40,963 bases of DNA from Candidatus Avibacteroides avistercoris (GCA_020012075.1 DWUP01000011.1:1-40963), one strand, 5' to 3'; shown: positions 1 to 8,997, counted from the stretch's first letter. Numbers and translations: made by a program. Notes: generated by a model from the sequence alone, not told the origin.

Positions 1-2
1 GA

Positions 3-197
<195 letters not shown>

Positions 198-215
198 ACA
201 CCCATAACATGCAGG

Positions 216-250
216 AATAATGCGGGCATAATTATGCCCGCATTATTTTT
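216..250 (+). terminator. Rho-independent terminator after pfp
   Basis: A perfect 14-bp inverted repeat (216-229 with 234-247; GC-rich core GCGGGC/GCCCGC) with a 4-base AATT loop, followed by a run of T. It lies just after the pfp stop. The A/T ends of the stem make it usable in both directions. Confidence 0.9.
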
Positions 251-319
251 ATATACATCCGGCGAGACTCACCATATCAGCCACAGGAAAGACATCTGCG
301 GAAGAATAAAATTTTGCAT

Positions 320-327
320 TATCTTTG
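320..327 (+). promoter_or_regulatory. -7 promoter box of the small membrane protein gene
   Basis: TATCTTTG fits the Bacteroidetes -7 consensus TAnnTTTG exactly. Only 5 bases separate it from the ATG at 333, so transcription should begin at or next to the start codon. No clear -33 TTTG is seen. Confidence 0.55.
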
Positions 328-332
328 CGCCC

Positions 333-539
333 ATGACATCAAGGAACACAAACAAAAAGGTCGTAAGCAAGACCCAAAAAGGTAGAACCCCAAGGGCCAA
401 AACATCTGACCCCAATCGAAATACATACAATGATTTTGACGAAATCAAAGGAGTATTGACGATAACGCTCACATTCATCATCATCGGCGCTGTGATAGCC
501 ATCATCTCATTCATAAGCGACAAATGGCTGCTCAAATGA
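333..539 (+). CDS. Small single-pass membrane protein, function unknown
   Basis: A 68-residue protein with a basic, Ser/Thr/Lys-rich N-terminal half (about residues 1-35) and one hydrophobic segment (about residues 43-63, LTITLTFIIIGAVIAIISF), ending KWLLK. The frame is open to 234, but I start at 333. The upstream part would run through the pfp terminator and the -7 box at 320-327, and the shorter protein has a sensible topology (cytoplasmic basic N-terminus, short periplasmic tail). I do not recognise the family. It stands alone between the pfp terminator and the convergent DUF5686 gene, whose stop is 6 bases away. Confidence 0.6.
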   Translation: MTSRNTNKKVVSKTQKGRTPRAKTSDPNRNTYNDFDEIKGVLTITLTFIIIGAVIAIISFISDKWLLK

Positions 540-545
540 ATCGCG

Positions 546-3143
546 TCAGAACAACAGCATGACCATCAGCCGGACACCATGCTTATTGACATCGGGATTG
601 CCGAGATAATTTATCCTGCGCACGTAGTCAATATGCACCAACTTGAAAATATTGTGTATGCCGACATAGAACTCCATATACGGCTTGTTGCCCATCACAA
701 AACTTGTCGGCTCACCGTTGCGCTCAGGGAACCTGAAGATTGACGGGTCGTCAGTGTTCTTATACGGATTGTTCTTATCAGACAATTTGCCATACAGCAT
801 CTTGAATCCAAATGCCTCCCTCCACTTCAGACGCCTGAGACCGGGTATGCGGTTGAAGAATTTGCCACCCATGTCATAATCAATCATAAGCGAGACGAAA
901 CGGTCGTTGAGGAATTCCATGTTGTTGATCAGACTGAACGTGTTCTTCTGCGTGATAAACGACTGGTTGGCCTCGGGCATGATGAGCAGCGGGAATGGGA
1001 CCTTGTTCCACTGGATACCGCCCTTGACGTTGATATCGACTTTTCCCCACGACTTCAGCCAGAAGCGCTTGAATATCCCCGCCTCGGTGTAATTATAATT
1101 GAAGTCCCCGCCCAAGAAACCTTTGATACCCACTTGGTGCGACAAAGTAAAGACAGGAGCATCGAGATTGAGCGGACGACGGCGCTGTTTGGTGTTGATG
1201 AACGTCTCGCCGGGAGCATAGCGGAGATTGACTCCAAACTCTGCCGTGGTGATAGACTTTATAGCATTCGCCGGGTCATTGGCAAGGGTATTAGGGATAT
1301 AAAACAGATTCCCGGTCGGCGTGTCCTTTTTGTGATCAGCCGACAGCTTGAACGAAAAGCCGGAGAGAAACTCCCTTTCATACACGACCCTTATATCGCG
1401 CACGTATGACATCTGATCCACCGTGCTGGCCTTGAGCGAGACGAAGACATTGTCCTTATCCGTACTGAGGAATTTGTCCATCGGCGACATCACATCATAC
1501 TGATATGAGACGGCAATACTATGCTTGGGGTATTCGCGTGCAAGAAACTTCTTTTTGTCAAATGAATATTCAGCCTTAGCCATGTACTTGAACTTTTCGT
1601 CCTTGAAGCCATAGGCCACATATCCGCTCAGGAAGAGGTGGGGATTGAGCTGCCCCGTCGTCTGGCCACTGAGCCTGAGCCTGAATCCATCGACATAGTT
1701 GCTCGTAAACATCGTGTTAATAGGGCCTATGTCAAACTTACTCGGCTTGCCGTCCCAACTCAGCTCCACAAAGTTTTCGATAAATGCCTTAGCGATGAAG
1801 ACTATCCAATTGACACCCGGGATGGCTGTGAGTTTCTTGATGAGCAAGTCGAGGGTGCTCTCTTGTTTGGTCAGTGGCACCTGACGCTTCTCCGCCCAGA
1901 ACTCGTCATCTTTCATACTATAGTCATTCATGCGCACGACATCGCCCTTCAGTTTGAACAGCCTCGGGTTGATCGGGTCAAAGCTATAATTCTCATACTT
2001 GGTCTGCCGCCTGACCATAAATCCCTGAAGCGCCTTCACGACATACAATTCTACAATCATGTCATCATTCTTGATGACCCATTGGCCATTGGGCAACTGC
2101 AGGAATTCCTGTGTGACAGAGAGAGACTCGACAAAATTCACTCCCGTGTTCTTCGGCAGATTCATCGTACACCTCTTGACAGCATAGGTCGAATCATTGA
2201 GTACGAAAATATGCCCCGTAAAACCAAAATCCTGAGAATTATGAGGGACAAACGACAAATCTATGCACTGCTGGCCATCCACCATAACAGTGTCCATGAT
2301 ATAGAACTTGTAGAAAGATATGGCTGAAGTGGATGACAGCGGGCTGACGAAACGCAGGTGCATGAGGTCAATGTCATTGTCATAGATGTTGATGTCAGTG
2401 AACACGTCCTTGAGGGCGGCGCCAAGATTGTCGCCGGTAGAAAACAACTTGTCAATGCCCGAGGATGTCGCTCCCTCGATGATGGTCTTTTTTGATTCTG
2501 GCTCCTTGCGATATATGATTTTAGTAGCGGTCTCTTGGACAGACAGCGGCAATATCAGATTGTTTGTCTCGGGACTCGGCTGCACTTGGTCTACGAGAAA
2601 CGGCATCTTTTTGAATATCCCTTTGTCGAACATATCAGGCGTAATGTCATTGATTGACGAAGTCATCTTCTGATACACGTCATATTGATAGTATTCATTC
2701 GACGAGAGGTCCTGCAAATTCTTGTGCGCAATGACTTTGCGCATCAATTCCACAGCAGGATTATTCTTCTTGGAATATTTCTCGCGTTTAGGCTTTATGA
2801 CTACCTCAGTCAGTGTAATATTGTCGGGGGTCACAATCACATTGAGCGTCTGTTCCCGCCCGGCAACAATAGCCACTTTCTTGGTCCTATATCCTACGGC
2901 AGCAAAAGTCAATTCGTTTTGATTTGGCTGGGCCTTCAACGAGAAATATCCGTTGTCGTCAGTCATGGTGCCGACACTCGTCCCGTCATAATAGACCGCC
3001 ATATAAGATACAGCTTCGTTCGTGAGCGAATCTTTCACATATCCACTGACCATCTGCGCTGAGACAGTAACGCACGAAACGATGAAAAGTGCCAGAGACA
3101 ATAACAGCCTGCAAATATGTTTTCTTCTTTTCACCAATTTCAT
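546..3143 (-). CDS. DUF5686 outer-membrane barrel protein with carboxypeptidase-like regulatory domain
   Basis: 865 residues. A signal peptide (about residues 1-29, basic start, then LLLSLALFIVSCVTVSA before Q) is followed by a CarboxypepD_reg-like beta-sandwich (about 31-110; VSGYVKD opening, DDNGYFSL, VGYRTKKV). The long remainder is typical of DUF5686 and alternates polar and aromatic strands, as in an outer-membrane barrel ending in a hydrophobic strand (VRLMVMLLF). The family is common in Bacteroidetes; its role is unknown to me beyond an envelope location. The N-domain is the one that also precedes TonB receptors, but there is no plug domain here. A -7 box lies 24 bases upstream of the start. 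The 3' end converges with the small gene at 333-539. Confidence 0.88.
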   Translation of the reverse strand: MKLVKRRKHICRLLLSLALFIVSCVTVSAQMVSGYVKDSLTNEAVSYMAVYYDGTSVGTMTDDNGYFSLKAQPNQNELTFAAVGYRTKKVAIVAGREQTLNVIVTPDNITLTEVVIKPKREKYSKKNNPAVELMRKVIAHKNLQDLSSNEYYQYDVYQKMTSSINDITPDMFDKGIFKKMPFLVDQVQPSPETNNLILPLSVQETATKIIYRKEPESKKTIIEGATSSGIDKLFSTGDNLGAALKDVFTDINIYDNDIDLMHLRFVSPLSSTSAISFYKFYIMDTVMVDGQQCIDLSFVPHNSQDFGFTGHIFVLNDSTYAVKRCTMNLPKNTGVNFVESLSVTQEFLQLPNGQWVIKNDDMIVELYVVKALQGFMVRRQTKYENYSFDPINPRLFKLKGDVVRMNDYSMKDDEFWAEKRQVPLTKQESTLDLLIKKLTAIPGVNWIVFIAKAFIENFVELSWDGKPSKFDIGPINTMFTSNYVDGFRLRLSGQTTGQLNPHLFLSGYVAYGFKDEKFKYMAKAEYSFDKKKFLAREYPKHSIAVSYQYDVMSPMDKFLSTDKDNVFVSLKASTVDQMSYVRDIRVVYEREFLSGFSFKLSADHKKDTPTGNLFYIPNTLANDPANAIKSITTAEFGVNLRYAPGETFINTKQRRRPLNLDAPVFTLSHQVGIKGFLGGDFNYNYTEAGIFKRFWLKSWGKVDINVKGGIQWNKVPFPLLIMPEANQSFITQKNTFSLINNMEFLNDRFVSLMIDYDMGGKFFNRIPGLRRLKWREAFGFKMLYGKLSDKNNPYKNTDDPSIFRFPERNGEPTSFVMGNKPYMEFYVGIHNIFKLVHIDYVRRINYLGNPDVNKHGVRLMVMLLF

Positions 3144-3167
3144 TCTTACCTAATATATAGGGGTGTG

Positions 3168-3175
3168 CAAAGTTA
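3168..3175 (-). promoter_or_regulatory. -7 promoter box of the DUF5686 gene
   Basis: Read on the minus strand this is TAACTTTG, matching TAnnTTTG, 24 bases before the ATG. A TTTT about 20 bases further upstream could serve as a degenerate -33 box. Confidence 0.6.
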
Positions 3176-3570
3176 CAACTTATAGTTTATATAAAAACTT
3201 ATGGCTGACGGCAAGCAACTATTTGACCATAAAATCCGAAATATAGGACATATCAAACAGATATTAGATATGCCCGTCATTTAATAAGAAAAGTTAATCT
3301 CGCATCTGCTGACGACATGGGCAAAATGTCGGAAAAGACAATAATCCATCCCCTGCGGCACGGCTACGGTAGTCGAACAATTGATGAGACAAAACAGACA
3401 TTCCATAACAATACTTAAAAAGGTGTGCCATTGGTAACAGAACGCTCCAATCTGTTAAAAAAGAATAAAACAATTTTAATAACCGGCCAAAACATTCCGT
3501 CAAACGATGAATATGCCTATTTTTGAGCACGTTTTTTTCATAGAGATTTAGATTTAGAGTTAATGAGGAT
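3176..3570. other. Intergenic stretch without a supported gene
   Basis: An A/T-rich region between the DUF5686 promoter and the hairpin after the CPBP gene. A minus-strand open frame (3294-3530) encodes a Cys/Leu-rich sequence without recognisable features, and I do not support it. On the plus strand a TATTTTTG box at 3518-3525 could start a short transcript ending at the hairpin at 3571-3594; nothing else was seen. Confidence 0.5.
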
Positions 3571-3594
3571 AAAGGAAGTCGGGAGACTTCCTTT
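3571..3594 (-). terminator. Hairpin downstream of the CPBP protease gene
   Basis: Perfect 10-bp stem AAAGGAAGTC/GACTTCCTTT with a 4-base loop, 7 bases beyond the CPBP stop. The T tracts are short on both sides, so it may terminate weakly or in both directions. Confidence 0.6.
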
Positions 3595-3601
3595 ATTCAT
3601 T

Positions 3602-4393
3602 TTAGTCTTTTATTATAATAGTCCGCATGGCAATGACTGAACAGACACCACCGAACAGCATAAACAGCCATAATGGTAAGTCAAGCACATAATCACATAA
3701 AGCCAATAGATTGTATGCTGCATGTATTATGATTACTGCCCAGATATTACGAAACGACAAATAGGCATAGCCAAGGAAAATACCCATCACCAAACGGGGC
3801 AAAAAAGCAGAAACCTGAGAATGGATACATACAAACATAATTGAGACAATCAACACCGCTATTACACGGGGCAACCCGCACCTCAACAAAAATCCAAGGA
3901 ATACGCCTCTGAAAAGCAATTCCTCACAGACAGCTGCGACAACAACTATCAGAAACACATTAGCGGCCCATCCCAACGGAGATGCACCGACCAATACAAG
4001 AGCATAATAACTATTCAGAGCCTCATCCTGCCCGATGGCGTATTCATGAAGCCATCCATCCGATGGCATCAAAGCCGCATTGAGGCCGGAAAGCAGCATT
4101 ATCACAGGCACAGCGATTGCCGCCAACGACAATGCCAGAACCACACCCCTCAATGAGGGCATAGTATTGAGACTGTATATTAAGCGGTCTCCTCCATCAC
4201 GCCGCAATACCTTATCAAGCAAAATAGCAGGAGCAAACATAGCGGTGAGCTGCATGATGAATGTCGCCGCTCTAAGCCGGACAGCAGGCGGCCATCCGTC
4301 ACCATACATTTGTACAACAAACTGCGAAGCAAGATTGGCAACAAGCAAAGCAAACAGACAAACGGCAATTATAATAATGAAATCACGCGTCAT
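3602..4393 (-). CDS. CPBP family intramembrane metalloprotease
   Basis: 263 residues from the chosen start; the frame extends to 4426 with an alternative Met 11 codons earlier. About eight hydrophobic segments. The CPBP (CAAX protease and bacteriocin-processing) motifs are present in order: CEELLFRG with the paired Glu and the Arg (168-173 counted from the upstream Met), a His in FVCIHSQ (202), and HAAYN (His 235, Asn 239). The family consists of membrane-embedded proteases thought to use the Glu pair and His residues for catalysis; substrates of most bacterial members are unknown. I prefer the inner Met because MTRDFIIIIAVCLF begins directly with the first membrane segment. It lies downstream of the aldolase gene, separated from it by a terminator. 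No clear promoter box was seen, so readthrough is possible. Confidence 0.88.
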   Translation of the reverse strand: MTRDFIIIIAVCLFALLVANLASQFVVQMYGDGWPPAVRLRAATFIMQLTAMFAPAILLDKVLRRDGGDRLIYSLNTMPSLRGVVLALSLAAIAVPVIMLLSGLNAALMPSDGWLHEYAIGQDEALNSYYALVLVGASPLGWAANVFLIVVVAAVCEELLFRGVFLGFLLRCGLPRVIAVLIVSIMFVCIHSQVSAFLPRLVMGIFLGYAYLSFRNIWAVIIIHAAYNLLALCDYVLDLPLWLFMLFGGVCSVIAMRTIIIKD

Positions 4394-4429
4394 GTCACCC
4401 CGGCTATAATCATTCCACCGACACATATC

Positions 4430-4470
4430 AAAAACACAACAAGGCTCAAAAGCTTTAACTTTTGAGCCTT
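4430..4470 (-). terminator. Terminator of the aldolase gene
   Basis: An 11-bp perfect stem (4441-4451 with 4460-4470; AAGGCTCAAAA/TTTTGAGCCTT) with an 8-base loop. On the minus strand it is followed by GTTGTGTTTTTG. It lies about 37 bases after the aldolase stop. Confidence 0.85.
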
Positions 4471-4506
4471 GCCTTATCTAAATCCTACGGATTCTGGACA
4501 AGTGGC

Positions 4507-5511
4507 TTATTGAGCCAATTTGCCGTCTGAGCCAAGGACATTGACAATCTTGTGGATATAGAGTTTCTTCATCTCATCGCGAGCCGGGCCGAGGTACTTG
4601 CGCGGGTCAAACTCTGCAGGTTTCTCAGCGAATACGCGACGGATGGAAGCAGTCATTGCCAAGCGGCTGTCAGAATCGATGTTAATCTTGCAGACAGCAG
4701 AGCGTGCAGCTTTCCTCAACTCTTCTTCAGGAATACCGATAGCAGCTTCGAGTTTGCCGCCGAATTTATTAATCATATCGACATATTCCTGTGGAACAGA
4801 AGATGAGCCATGGAGTACTATCGGGAAACCGGGGAGCTCACGCATTACGCCATCGAGCACGTCGAATGCGAGTGGGGGCGGGACGAGCCTTCCTGTCTTG
4901 GGATCTACGGTGCATTGCTCGGGTTTGAACTTGTATGCGCCGTGAGAAGTACCGATAGAGATAGCCAAAGAGTCGCAACCGGTCTTTGTAGTGAAGTCTA
5001 CGACTTCTTCGGGTCTCGTATAGGTATGATGCTCAGCCTGCACTTCATCCTCCACGCCGGCCAGCACACCGAGTTCACCCTCTACAGTCACATCATATTG
5101 GTGAGCATAATCTACGACCTTGCGCGTCAAAGCCACGTTTTCATCGTAGGGGAGGTGCGAACCGTCAATCATCACAGAAGAGAAGCCCAGATCCACACAG
5201 CTCTTGCAGAGCTCGAACGAATCACCATGATCGAGGTGGAGCACCAATTCCGGATGTTCGCAGCCAAGTTCCTTTGCAAACTGAACCGCACCCTCAGCCA
5301 TATACCGGAGCAATGTCTGGTTTGCATAGTTGCGGGCACCTTTAGAGACTTGCAGAATCACAGGTGACTTAGTCTCTACAGAAGCTTGGACAATCGCCTG
5401 GAGCTGCTCCATATTATTAAAATTGAAAGCAGGGATGGCATAGCCGCCTTTAATGGCCCTTGCAAACATTTCTCTCGTGTTCACAAGACCTAAGTCTTTG
5501 TAGTTTACCAT
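4507..5511 (-). CDS. fba: Class II fructose-bisphosphate aldolase
   Basis: 334 residues. A cytoplasmic, Zn-dependent enzyme that cleaves fructose 1,6-bisphosphate to dihydroxyacetone phosphate and glyceraldehyde 3-phosphate. The class II signatures are visible: HLDHGD (Asp 94 catalytic, His 95 metal ligand), VEGELG (about 143-148, Glu), GTSHG (His 190) and LHGSSS (His 234), the last two being the other expected Zn ligands. Length and sequence resemble the longer class IIB-type aldolases of Bacteroides. Preceded by its own -7 box and followed by a terminator, so it is probably monocistronic. Together with pfp at the window start it is one of two glycolytic genes here, but the two are on opposite strands. 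Confidence 0.95.
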   Translation of the reverse strand: MVNYKDLGLVNTREMFARAIKGGYAIPAFNFNNMEQLQAIVQASVETKSPVILQVSKGARNYANQTLLRYMAEGAVQFAKELGCEHPELVLHLDHGDSFELCKSCVDLGFSSVMIDGSHLPYDENVALTRKVVDYAHQYDVTVEGELGVLAGVEDEVQAEHHTYTRPEEVVDFTTKTGCDSLAISIGTSHGAYKFKPEQCTVDPKTGRLVPPPLAFDVLDGVMRELPGFPIVLHGSSSVPQEYVDMINKFGGKLEAAIGIPEEELRKAARSAVCKINIDSDSRLAMTASIRRVFAEKPAEFDPRKYLGPARDEMKKLYIHKIVNVLGSDGKLAQ

Positions 5512-5546
5512 AATACCTATTAATTAATTGTTACTTAAACACTTCA

Positions 5547-5554
5547 CAAAAATA
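5547..5554 (-). promoter_or_regulatory. -7 promoter box of fba
   Basis: Minus-strand TATTTTTG matches TAnnTTTG, about 35 bases before the fba ATG. No convincing -33 TTTG is seen. Confidence 0.6.
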
Positions 5555-5633
5555 GCAATTTAAAATCATTTGCCTTGCATCGACGGGTGACAATTGCTCC
5601 TCGCCCAGACCGGCAGCGGCATCTGATTTAATC

Positions 5634-6446
5634 TCATTTGAGCAAAGAAGCGGGATCTAAGTTGAAACACTCGATATCCTTAAAATATCTGTAAGTGCCG
5701 ACTGTAATCTCGGCGGTTGCTGCATCGTCGCAGACTATGATGCCTTTCTGATGCAATTGCAGCGCGCTTATGGTCCACATCTGTGTCACACTGCCTTCGA
5801 CAGCGTGCTTCAATGCGCGTGCCTTGTTGTGTCCATTGACTATGATGAGTACTTCTTTGGCCGAAAGCACAGTCCCCACTCCTACTGTCAGGGCTGTCTT
5901 GGGGACTTTGTTTACATCGTTGTCGAAGAAACGTGAATTGGCAATTATCGTGTCGGTCGTCAATGTCTTGACTCTCGTGCGGGAACTCAAGGACGAACCC
6001 GGCTCATTGAAAGCTATGTGGCCATCCGGGCCGATTCCTCCGAGGAACAGGTCTATGCCCCCGCAGTCTTTGATTTTTGCCTCATAGCGTCTGCACTCTT
6101 CCTCGAGATCAGGAGCATTGCCATTAAGTATATTGACATTCTCACGTCTGATATCTATATGACTGAAGAAATTGTTCCACATAAACGAATGATAGCTCTC
6201 GGGGTGTTCTTCAGGCAGCCCTACATATTCGTCCATGTTAAAAGTGATGACATTGGCAAATGACACTACCCCACGCTTGTTGAGGTCTATCAATTCCTTG
6301 TACATGCCTAATGGTGACGACCCGGTGGGCAATCCCAACACGAATGGTTTCTCCGGCGTCGGAGCTGCCGCATTGATTTTAGCAGCCACATAATTTGCAG
6401 CCCACTTAGAGACGTTCTGGTAGTCTGGTTCGATAATCAGTCTCAT
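5634..6446 (-). CDS. nagB: Glucosamine-6-phosphate deaminase
   Basis: 270 residues, close to the 266 of E. coli NagB. Converts glucosamine 6-phosphate to fructose 6-phosphate and ammonia, feeding amino sugars into glycolysis. The active-site residues fall at the E. coli numbers: Asp 72 in NMDEYVGL, and Asp 141, His 143 and Glu 148 in [16 protein letters not shown]. The phosphate-binding LPTGSSP loop is at 39-45. The gene starts 11 bases after the FprA stop and has no separate promoter, so the two are probably one transcript. Single-domain form, without the long C-terminal extension found in some Bacteroides NagB-like proteins. Confidence 0.95.
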   Translation of the reverse strand: MRLIIEPDYQNVSKWAANYVAAKINAAAPTPEKPFVLGLPTGSSPLGMYKELIDLNKRGVVSFANVITFNMDEYVGLPEEHPESYHSFMWNNFFSHIDIRRENVNILNGNAPDLEEECRRYEAKIKDCGGIDLFLGGIGPDGHIAFNEPGSSLSSRTRVKTLTTDTIIANSRFFDNDVNKVPKTALTVGVGTVLSAKEVLIIVNGHNKARALKHAVEGSVTQMWTISALQLHQKGIIVCDDAATAEITVGTYRYFKDIECFNLDPASLLK

Positions 6447-6457
6447 AGTAATTTATT

Positions 6458-7651
6458 TTATTTAAGTCCTGTATTTTTCAATCTTTCCGCCATTGCTTTG
6501 GCAAGTGCGATGCATTGTTCCCTTGTGGCGGCACTCATGGCCTGTTTCATTTCCACAGACGGTGCCACGACTTCATAACCGGTCTTGGCTGCAAAGGCAT
6601 CGAGATGTTTGACGGCCTGTCCGGCCCAAGTAAATGACCCGAATGCTGCAAACAGGCGATTCTTCAGACATCTCATCTCGAGCTTAGACATAAGTGCTTC
6701 CATCTGTGGGTAGATACCGCCATTATACGTAGGTGCCCCGAGTATAAGCCCACGATATCTGAATATGTCGGTCAGTACATACGACTGGTCGCTTTTAGAG
6801 AGGTTGTGCATCACGATATTCTTTATTCCCTCTGACGCCAGAGTCTCGGCGATGACTTCTGCCATGTCTTCTGTATGGCCATACATTGTCCCGTAGGCGA
6901 TGACCACGCCTTCGCAGGATTCATACTTGCTCAATCGGTCATAAATGGAGACGACTTTTGCCAATTCGTCCTTCCACACCGGGCCGTGGGTGGGACACAC
7001 GGTCTCGAAGCCCAGAGGTGAGAGCTTGCACAAGGCGCGCTGCACCTGCGGGCCATACTTGCCCACGATGCATGAGTAGTAACGCTCCATCTCGCCATAA
7101 TAGATGTCTGTATTCATCCCGGCATCCAAAACAGCCCCGTTCAACGCACCGAAGCAGCCGAATGCATCACCGGAGAAGAGCACACGCTCGGTCGCATCAT
7201 AGGTAGCCATAGTCTCTGGCCAATGCACCATCGGGATCAGATGAAAAGACAACTTGTGGTGTCCCAGATCAAGTCTGTCGCCATCCTTTACCTCAAGCAC
7301 GGCATCAGTATCGCCATAGTATCCTTGCACCATGGATAATGTCTGCTTGTTGCCGACAATCACGACATCGGGATAGAAAGCCTTTACCAGTTTGATTGAC
7401 CCCGAATGATCCGGCTCCATGTGATTTATGACCAGATAATCGACAGGCCTATCCCCCAGCACCTCACGCACTTTGACAATGAAGCGGTCAAAAAATGAGG
7501 AATCGACGGTGTCGATGAGTGCCGTGCGCTCATCATCTATTATATATGAATTATAGGAAACTCCGTAAGGGATGGGCCACAGACCCTCAAACAGATATTT
7601 GTTGCGGTCATTGACCCCAACATAGTGGATAGTGTCCGTAATTTTCATCAC
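6458..7651 (-). CDS. FprA family A-type flavoprotein (flavodiiron protein)
   Basis: 397 residues: an N-terminal metallo-beta-lactamase-like diiron domain (about 1-245) and a C-terminal flavodoxin domain (about 247-395). Diiron ligands are visible as H77-x-E79-x-D81-H82 (HMEPDH), H143, D162 (SGDAFG) and H222 (PTHGP). The FMN-binding loop is YGTMYGHTE (253-261). The family reduces O2 to water or NO to N2O, protecting anaerobes from oxidative or nitrosative stress. No rubredoxin domain is fused, so an external electron donor is needed. It has its own -7 box, and nagB follows after 11 bases. Confidence 0.94.
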   Translation of the reverse strand: MMKITDTIHYVGVNDRNKYLFEGLWPIPYGVSYNSYIIDDERTALIDTVDSSFFDRFIVKVREVLGDRPVDYLVINHMEPDHSGSIKLVKAFYPDVVIVGNKQTLSMVQGYYGDTDAVLEVKDGDRLDLGHHKLSFHLIPMVHWPETMATYDATERVLFSGDAFGCFGALNGAVLDAGMNTDIYYGEMERYYSCIVGKYGPQVQRALCKLSPLGFETVCPTHGPVWKDELAKVVSIYDRLSKYESCEGVVIAYGTMYGHTEDMAEVIAETLASEGIKNIVMHNLSKSDQSYVLTDIFRYRGLILGAPTYNGGIYPQMEALMSKLEMRCLKNRLFAAFGSFTWAGQAVKHLDAFAAKTGYEVVAPSVEMKQAMSAATREQCIALAKAMAERLKNTGLK

Positions 7652-7683
7652 GACGGGGTGTTTTATTGTTTAATAAATCCACG

Positions 7684-7691
7684 CAAAAATA
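7684..7691 (-). promoter_or_regulatory. -7 promoter box of the FprA-nagB unit
   Basis: Minus-strand TATTTTTG, 32 bases before the FprA ATG, inside the 51-base gap after the radical SAM gene. No -33 box at normal spacing. Confidence 0.55.
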
Positions 7692-7702
7692 GTCATATTT
7701 TC

Positions 7703-8626
7703 TCAATCACGGTACAACCTGCCCTGATAGGTTTGTTGAGCCTCAAGCCTTTTTTTGACTTTTTCAACAAATTCATAGTTCTTTAGTCCCCAGTCGGGAG
7801 CGACCAAAAGCTCGCGTGGAGATTGCGAGACGAAACGGTCAAGCACCATCGAGGGCCGCAGCCTCTCGATATAGGCGACGACAACATCCACATAGTCATC
7901 GACATCAAACAATGCAAAACGTCCCGGGGCTGCTGCATACTCGGCCGCCATCCGTGTGCCACGGATGATCTGCAGCTGGTGCAGTTTGAGCGTGGTGAGC
8001 GGCAGTCCCGACAGGATGGCCGGCTGCCGCATGATGCTCTCGGCAGTGTCGCCCGGCAAGCCGAGGATAATGTGTCCCCCCACCGCCACACCTGCCCCGG
8101 CAGTCCTTGCGACGGCATCGCGCACGACGGCGAAATCGTGTCCGCGGTTGATATGCCGCAACATTGCGTCATCGGTGCTCTCGATGCCATATTCCACCAT
8201 AACGTACGTCTGCCGCGACAGCCGTGACAGATAGGAGAGCAACACGTCGGGCATACAGTCGGGACGCGTGCCAATGACGATGCCCACCACGCCATCGACA
8301 GACAGAGCCTCCTCATACTTGCGCATCAAGTCGTCAAGGCGGCCATAAGTGCTGGTATATGACTGGAAGTAGGCCAGATACTTCATCTGCGGATATTTCC
8401 TTGCAAAGAATGCCACGCCATCGCGCACCTGACAGGCCACAGACCGCTCACGGCGGCAATATGACGGGCTGAACGAGGCATTGTTGCAGTAAGTACAACC
8501 GCCCCATCCCACCGTCCCGTCGCGATTGGGGCACGTGAATGACGCATCGACCGACACCTTCTGCACCTTGCAACCGAAGACGCGACGCATGTAAGACGAA
8601 TAATCATTATAAAGTGCTGCCATCAT
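7703..8626 (-). CDS. TIGR01212 family radical SAM protein (YhcC-like)
   Basis: About 307 residues from the chosen start; an open frame reaches 8704. The cluster cysteines appear as CPNRDGTVGWGGCTYC (Cys 32, 44, 47), the long-spaced form of the Elp3-like radical SAM family TIGR01212. KVSVDASFTCPNRDG and GHIILGLPGD are further family signatures. The family binds a 4Fe-4S cluster and S-adenosylmethionine; the substrate is not known to me. I chose 8626 because this ATG shares its first base with the stop of the DUF454 gene (TGATG), and the family normally begins about 15-20 residues before KVxKVSxDA. A second ATG at 8623 is equally possible. The Gly-rich extension encoded upstream is an out-of-frame reading of the DUF454 gene. 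Confidence 0.9.
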   Translation of the reverse strand: MMAALYNDYSSYMRRVFGCKVQKVSVDASFTCPNRDGTVGWGGCTYCNNASFSPSYCRRERSVACQVRDGVAFFARKYPQMKYLAYFQSYTSTYGRLDDLMRKYEEALSVDGVVGIVIGTRPDCMPDVLLSYLSRLSRQTYVMVEYGIESTDDAMLRHINRGHDFAVVRDAVARTAGAGVAVGGHIILGLPGDTAESIMRQPAILSGLPLTTLKLHQLQIIRGTRMAAEYAAAPGRFALFDVDDYVDVVVAYIERLRPSMVLDRFVSQSPRELLVAPDWGLKNYEFVEKVKKRLEAQQTYQGRLYRD

Positions 8627-8985
8627 CACCGTGCTGTCTTGTAACTCAATATATGCCATCCCACCGCCACTGCCGCCAGAGCGAGGACGAGCCTCAGCCA
8701 CCATGACTCAGCCACACAGACTATCAGAAAAACAAATGACGCTGACATCATCACCACGGCCAAGACCTTGGCCCTGAGCGGAATGGCCCGCGTCGCCTCG
8801 AATTGCCTGATGTAAGCCCCCACTCTCGGCATCGCAAGCAGCCGCGCATGAAGGCGTGGCGACCCCTTGAGAAATAGACAGGACGACAACAGCAGCAACG
8901 GGGTCGTCGGCAGCAACGGAACGGCTATGCCCACAAGCCCCAAAGCGAGAGCCATATATCCCAACACGACAAACAAGATGCGCAT
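8626..8985 (-). CDS. DUF454 (YbaN-like) inner-membrane protein
   Basis: 119 residues with three hydrophobic segments (about 3-22, 27-39, 74-112). The pattern GLVGIAVPLLPTTPLLLLSSCLFLKGSPRLH is diagnostic for DUF454/YbaN, a small inner-membrane protein of unknown role. The stop overlaps the start of the radical SAM gene by one base, so translational coupling is likely. The -7 box ends only 4 bases before the ATG, so the transcript probably has no leader. The N-terminus aligns with the family as I remember it, so the start is not in much doubt. Confidence 0.88.
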   Translation of the reverse strand: MRILFVVLGYMALALGLVGIAVPLLPTTPLLLLSSCLFLKGSPRLHARLLAMPRVGAYIRQFEATRAIPLRAKVLAVVMMSASFVFLIVCVAESWWLRLVLALAAVAVGWHILSYKTAR

Positions 8986-8989
8986 GGCG

Positions 8990-8997
8990 CAAAATTA
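8990..8997 (-). promoter_or_regulatory. -7 promoter box of the DUF454-radical SAM unit
   Basis: Minus-strand TAATTTTG matches TAnnTTTG. Only 4 bases (CGCC) lie between it and the ATG. Confidence 0.6.

Noticed and set aside
1638-2327. Plus-strand 229-codon open frame
   Set aside because: Antisense to the DUF5686 protein gene and without a domain.
3294-3530. Minus-strand 78-codon open frame between the DUF5686 and CPBP genes
   Set aside because: No promoter box or domain, and an odd composition; it may be chance.
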